Part shown: positions 6,412 through 8,910 of the stretch, piece after piece
Numbering within the stretch: position 1 is the first letter of the stretch
How the letters are laid out: each line of letters opens with the position of its first letter
Source of the DNA: an uncultured Aggregatibacter sp.
GTDB taxonomy: Bacteria > Pseudomonadota > Gammaproteobacteria > Enterobacterales > Pasteurellaceae
NCBI RefSeq assembly: GCF_901873365.1
Contig: NZ_CABFLM010000087.1
Coordinates: forward strand, 1-8,910
DNA: 8,910 nt
Reading direction: 5' to 3'
Made by a program: the position numbers and the translations under genes
The notes under the pieces: generated by a model
The model's input: only the letters and a program-made list of their open reading frames with translations
Database searches by the model: none
What the model was told of the DNA's origin: nothing

Positions 6412-6446
6412 TTTTTTATTGCGTTTTTAAAACGATAGGAGAACAA

Positions 6447-7727
6447 ATGAAAATTGTTATTCGAATTTTTAGTTTATGTATCATGCTGTTAGGGCTAACA
6501 TCCGTTGCTCGAGCGGAGGTTCGTATCGTGATTGACGAAGTGATGGATTCTGCTCGTCCAATCGCTGTCGTGCCTTTTAAGTGGAACGGACCGGGCAGTG
6601 CCCCGGCGGATATTGCGCAAATCATTTCTGACGATTTGCGCAATAGTGGAAAATTTAATCCTATGCCAGTGGGGAAAATGCCTCAACAACCGACGTCAGC
6701 TGCGGAGGTGAATCCTCAACTTTGGTCTGCACAGGGTATTGAAGCGGTTATTGTTGGGCAAGTTACCCCATCCAATGGAGGCTTTGATATTGCGTATCAA
6801 TTAGTGGATACCATGGGAAATGCCGGTTCGATTCTTTCACAAAATCAATATACGGTGACACAAAAATGGCTGCGTTATGGTGCTCATACGGTGAGCGATG
6901 AGTCCTTTGAAAAATTAACCGGTATTCGCGGCGCATTTAGAACCCGTATTGCGTATGTTGTACAAAAAAATGGGGGCTCTCAGCCTTACGAAGTTCGCGT
7001 AGCAGATTATGATGGATTTAATCAATTCATTATTAATAAGAGTTCCCAGCCATTTATGTCTCCGGCATGGTCTCCTGACGGCAAAAAACTTGCCTATGTT
7101 TCTTTTGAAAATAAAAAAGCGCAAATTATTTTACAAGATTTGGGATCTATGGCGCGTAAGGTCGTCGCTTCATTCCCTGGACATAATGGGGCGCCGGCAT
7201 TTTCTCCGGATGGCTCAAGATTAGCTTTTGCGTCTTCAAAAGATGGTGTATTAAATATTTATGTAATAAATTTGGGTAGTGGACAGGTTTCTCAGTTAAC
7301 CAGTGGTGCCGGCAATAATACCGAACCATCTTGGTCGCCTGATGGCCAATCAATCGTGTTCACCTCCGACAGAGGCGGCTCTCCGCAAGTTTACCGTATG
7401 AGTGCAACCGGTGGCGGTGTATCTTTAGTTGGTGGACGTGGTAGTGGCCAAATCAGCGCAGATGGCAATACGTTAGTGATGGTAGATGGAAGTAATAGCA
7501 TCGTGAAACAAGATTTGGCATCAGGTAGCTCCGAAGTGCTAAGTTCAACTTTTTTAGATGAAAGTCCAAGTATTTCACCTAATGGTATTATGATTATTTA
7601 CAGCTCTACCCAAGGCTTGGGAAAGGTGTTACAATTAGTGTCCACAGACGGACGCTTTAAAGCACGTTTACCAGGAAATGATGGACAAGTGAAATTTCCA
7701 GCTTGGTCACCATACTTAACTAAATAA
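6447..7727 (+). CDS. tolB: Tol-Pal periplasmic propeller protein TolB
   Basis: Periplasmic protein that shuttles between TolA and Pal to release Pal from peptidoglycan binding. 426 residues. A Sec signal peptide covers 1-23 with cleavage after ARA. The mature N-terminus EVRIVIDE matches the TolA-binding strand of E. coli TolB. An N-terminal domain to about residue 160 (GPGSAPADIAQII, DLRNSGKF, YQLVDT) is followed by a six-bladed propeller. Its repeats include SPAWSPDGKKLAY (from 205), APAFSPDGSRLAF (from 249), EPSWSPDGQSIVF (from about 293), SPSISPNG (near 374) and the terminal KFPAWSPYL. AGGAG at 6437-6441 precedes the ATG. It lies 35 bp after tolA, in a stretch filled by the uptake signal, and 14 bp before pal. 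Confidence 0.98.
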   Translation: MKIVIRIFSLCIMLLGLTSVARAEVRIVIDEVMDSARPIAVVPFKWNGPGSAPADIAQIISDDLRNSGKFNPMPVGKMPQQPTSAAEVNPQLWSAQGIEAVIVGQVTPSNGGFDIAYQLVDTMGNAGSILSQNQYTVTQKWLRYGAHTVSDESFEKLTGIRGAFRTRIAYVVQKNGGSQPYEVRVADYDGFNQFIINKSSQPFMSPAWSPDGKKLAYVSFENKKAQIILQDLGSMARKVVASFPGHNGAPAFSPDGSRLAFASSKDGVLNIYVINLGSGQVSQLTSGAGNNTEPSWSPDGQSIVFTSDRGGSPQVYRMSATGGGVSLVGGRGSGQISADGNTLVMVDGSNSIVKQDLASGSSEVLSSTFLDESPSISPNGIMIIYSSTQGLGKVLQLVSTDGRFKARLPGNDGQVKFPAWSPYLTK

Positions 7728-7741
7728 ACAAGGAGAATTCA

Positions 7742-8209
7742 ATGAATAAATTAACCAAAGCATTGTTAGTTGCTGGTTCTGTAGCTGTATTAGCAGCTTG
7801 CGGATCTTCAAATAAAACTGAAAACGGTAACGGTAATGGTAATGGCCAAACTTTTGGCGGCTATTCTGTTCAAGATTTGCAACAACGTTATAACACTGTA
7901 TATTTCGGTTTTGATAAATACAATATTGAAGGCGAATATGCTCAAATCTTAGATGCTCATGCTGCATACTTGACAGCTACCCCAGCAACAAGTGTTCGTG
8001 TTGAAGGTAACACCGATGAACGTGGTACACCAGAATACAACATGGCATTAGGTGAACGTCGTGCACACGCAGTGCAAAGCTTCTTAACCTCTAAAGGTGT
8101 TCAAGGTAGCCAAATCTCTACCGTTTCTTACGGTGAAGAAAAACCAGCAGTGTTAGGTCATGACGAAGCTGCTTACTCTAAAAACCGTCGTGCTGTGTTA
8201 GCATACTAA
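7742..8209 (+). CDS. pal: peptidoglycan-associated lipoprotein Pal (P6-like)
   Basis: Outer-membrane lipoprotein that binds meso-diaminopimelate of peptidoglycan through an OmpA-like domain and is recruited to the septum by Tol. 155 residues. The lipoprotein signal peptide ends in the lipobox LAAC with lipidated C20. A flexible Asn-Gly linker (28-35) follows. The OmpA-like domain begins near FGFDKYNI and contains VEGNTDERGTPEYN, with the ligand-binding D92 and R94 in NTDERG at 90-95. The C-terminus SYGEEKPAVLGHDEAAYSKNRRAVLAY-type segment is nearly identical to Haemophilus P6. AAGGAG at 7730-7735 precedes the ATG. It is the last gene of the tol operon, followed by a strong terminator. No cpoB gene follows in this window. 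Confidence 0.98.
   Translation: MNKLTKALLVAGSVAVLAACGSSNKTENGNGNGNGQTFGGYSVQDLQQRYNTVYFGFDKYNIEGEYAQILDAHAAYLTATPATSVRVEGNTDERGTPEYNMALGERRAHAVQSFLTSKGVQGSQISTVSYGEEKPAVLGHDEAAYSKNRRAVLAY
7823..7846 (+). repeat. Asn-Gly hexamer repeat in the pal linker
   Basis: Four tandem 6-bp units of the form AAY-GGN encode (NG)4, residues 28-35. They lie just after the lipidated cysteine, in the tether between membrane and folded domain. Confidence 0.8.
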
Positions 8210-8225
8210 TTTTTGCAAGACGAAT

Positions 8226-8254
8226 AAAAAAGCCGAGCTTATGCTCGGTTTTTT
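8226..8254 (+). terminator. intrinsic terminator of the tol-pal operon
   Basis: CCGAGC (8233-8238) and GCTCGG (8243-8248) form a GC-rich stem with loop TTAT. A G-U pair and an A-run/T-run extend the stem, and six T follow. It starts 17 bases after the pal stop. A-tracts on the left mean it can also work on the minus strand. Confidence 0.92.
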
Positions 8255-8363
8255 ATTATGGAAGAAAGAATGAAAATTATCTTTCTCTGAGATTAACATG
8301 ATGCCTTTGAATCTCTGAAAGGCTTATAAGAGAGTGTTTCCTATAATCTGTGTATAACAGTAT

Positions 8364-8388
8364 AAAATGCAGTTTCACTGCACTTTTT
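8364..8388 (-). terminator. terminator of the small lipoprotein gene
   Basis: TGCAGT (8368-8373) and ACTGCA (8377-8382) form a 6-bp stem with a 3-base loop, extended by AAAA and TTTT across one bulged base. On the minus strand it begins 6 bases after the stop codon at 8395. It may work in both directions. Read on the minus strand, AAGTGCAGT differs from the uptake core by one base. Confidence 0.65.
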
Positions 8389-8394
8389 AGAGAA

Positions 8395-8541
8395 CTATGG
8401 GTTTATCCCAATGGTTTTCGTTGTTTTATCGTATTTTAATCCAGAGTGAGATCCCTCGGATCCGTTAAAATAGATATCTTTGGGTTGAGAGCAAGCCGTG
8501 ATTGTTAATATGCCGGCAAGTATAAAGAGTAGTTTTTTCAT
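8395..8541 (-). CDS. small predicted lipoprotein, 48 residues, unknown function
   Basis: I do not recognise this protein. The start MKKLLFILAGILTITACSQP is a classic lipoprotein signal peptide: two lysines, a hydrophobic core, then lipobox I-T-A-C with C17 as the lipidation site. Serine at +2 favours sorting to the outer membrane rather than inner-membrane retention. The mature part is only 32 residues, polar, with one short IYFNG segment and a TKTIGINP end, and shows no known domain. Support for it being real: AGG six bases before the ATG (in TTAGGTACCCC), a TGTTATAAT extended -10 just upstream, and a hairpin with T-run right after the stop. It is convergent with pal and transcribed separately from the tol operon. 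It could be a small envelope or entericidin-like peptide, but there is no direct evidence. Confidence 0.75.
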   Translation of the reverse strand: MKKLLFILAGILTITACSQPKDIYFNGSEGSHSGLKYDKTTKTIGINP

Positions 8542-8574
8542 GGGGTACCTAATTTGTTAATAAAAAACGAGTTG

Positions 8575-8583
8575 ATTATAACA
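8575..8583 (-). promoter_or_regulatory. extended -10 promoter of the small lipoprotein gene
   Basis: On the minus strand the sequence reads TGTTATAAT, a perfect TATAAT with the upstream TGn of extended -10 promoters. No good -35 lies 16-18 bp upstream, which extended -10 promoters can tolerate. Transcription would start near 8568, giving a leader of about 27 bases before the ATG at 8541. Confidence 0.6.
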
Positions 8584-8835
8584 TAGTCTCAACTTATTCG
8601 TTTATGGTTTATTATCGGATTTAACATTGTGTACGATTTTAAAGGCAAGCTAATAAAGAGATTAAAAATTGCATTGAAACATTTTTGCTTTTGCTAGGGA
8701 TAGTAGAGCAGGTAAGAGTAGGATGATGTTACTTTTAAAAAGTAGCTAGTATTCACAATTCATTTACTTGAATGAAGTAACATTTACACAAAAAAATAAT
8801 ACGCTAGGAAATCAATCTGAAAATATTGATTGGTT
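8584..8835. other. intergenic region between lipoprotein promoter and tRNA-Lys
   Basis: No ORF longer than about a dozen codons with a ribosome site is supported on either strand. It contains an inverted-repeat cluster at 8726-8783 and a weak AT-rich inverted repeat at 8810-8831, just downstream of the tRNA. No good paired promoter hexamers were found. Confidence 0.6.
8726..8783. repeat. inverted-repeat cluster, unknown function
   Basis: ATGTTACTT (8726-8734) is perfectly complementary to AAGTAACAT (8775-8783). A third related copy, TTACTT (8764-8769), can pair with the AAGTAA of the right arm around a 5-base loop. TTCATT (8759-8764) and AATGAA (8771-8776) form another nested repeat. The pairings are mutually exclusive. 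Confidence 0.5.
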
Positions 8836-8910
8836 TGGTGGGTCGTGAAGGATTCGAACCTTCGACCAACGGATTAAAAGTCCGCTGCTCTACCGACTGA
8901 GCTAACGACC
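8836..8910 (-). tRNA. tRNA-Lys (anticodon UUU), missing one base at the window edge
   Basis: On the minus strand the sequence starts GGTCGTTAGCTCAGTCGG, one base short of the usual GGGTCG 5' end, and ends GGTTCGAATCC...GGGTCGT-A-CCA. The 3' CCA is encoded (8836-8838). The anticodon loop is CTTTTAA, with anticodon TTT at 8876-8878. The acceptor arm GGGTCGT (8840-8846), the T-loop GTTCGAATC and the D-loop AGCTCAGTCGGTAGAGC are intact. It is very similar to E. coli tRNA-Lys. In E. coli, tRNA-Lys and tRNA-Val genes also follow the tol-pal cluster, but on the same strand; here it is convergent. Confidence 0.97.

Noticed and set aside
8303..8323. GCCTTT/AAAGGC stem-loop after the tol-pal terminator, as a possible small RNA
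   Set aside because: No paired promoter elements at proper spacing and a weak isolated stem; not enough support.
8716..8750. Tiny plus-strand ORF starting ATGATG after a TAGG-like ribosome site
   Set aside because: Only 8 codons, with no promoter or recognisable product.
8810..8831. AATCAAT/ATTGATT inverted repeat as the tRNA-Lys terminator
   Set aside because: The stem is AT-rich with an 8-base loop and no T-run directly after it on the minus strand; too weak to call.

Overview
The window is a core-genome stretch from a member of the Pasteurellaceae. Two things point there. The first is perfect copies of the Haemophilus-type DNA uptake signal core (AAGTGCGGT or its complement) at 1895-1903, 4598-4606 and 6401-6409. 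The second is a Pal protein very close to the P6 lipoprotein of Haemophilus. The Hin-type uptake core suggests the Haemophilus/Aggregatibacter/Pasteurella group rather than the Actinobacillus pleuropneumoniae group; the species cannot be fixed from this sequence alone.

Layout: 1-218 is the regulatory region of the cyd operon and contains three consecutive 17-bp palindromes. 219-3344 is cydA-cydB-cydX-ybgE, encoding cytochrome bd quinol oxidase (two large subunits plus the 32-residue CydX) and the YbgE membrane protein. 3345-3444 holds a likely promoter, with a possible weak terminator. 3445-8209 is ybgC-tolQ-tolR-tolA-tolB-pal, the complete Tol-Pal cell-envelope machine, closed by a strong intrinsic terminator at 8226-8254. 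On the opposite strand, 8395-8541 is a 48-codon gene for a small predicted lipoprotein with its own extended -10 promoter and terminator. 8542-8835 is non-coding with an unexplained inverted-repeat cluster. A tRNA-Lys(UUU) gene on the minus strand runs off the right edge, lacking one base.

How the genes work together: CydABX oxidises quinol and reduces oxygen to water with high oxygen affinity, contributing to the proton-motive force. TolQ and TolR form the proton-driven inner-membrane motor. TolA is the periplasm-spanning rod, TolB the periplasmic propeller and Pal the outer-membrane lipoprotein that grips peptidoglycan; together they constrict the envelope at division. YbgC is an acyl thioesterase habitually encoded with them. 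The cyd-tol adjacency and gene order are the same as in Escherichia coli, but no cpoB (ybgF) follows pal here.

No wholly new multi-gene system is visible. The points most worth a second look are the unrecognised small lipoprotein gene, a roughly 100-residue strictly alternating Ala/charged tract in TolA, an uptake signal that supplies the last codons and stop of tolA, a hairpin uptake signal between tolQ and tolR, and the palindrome series before cydA.
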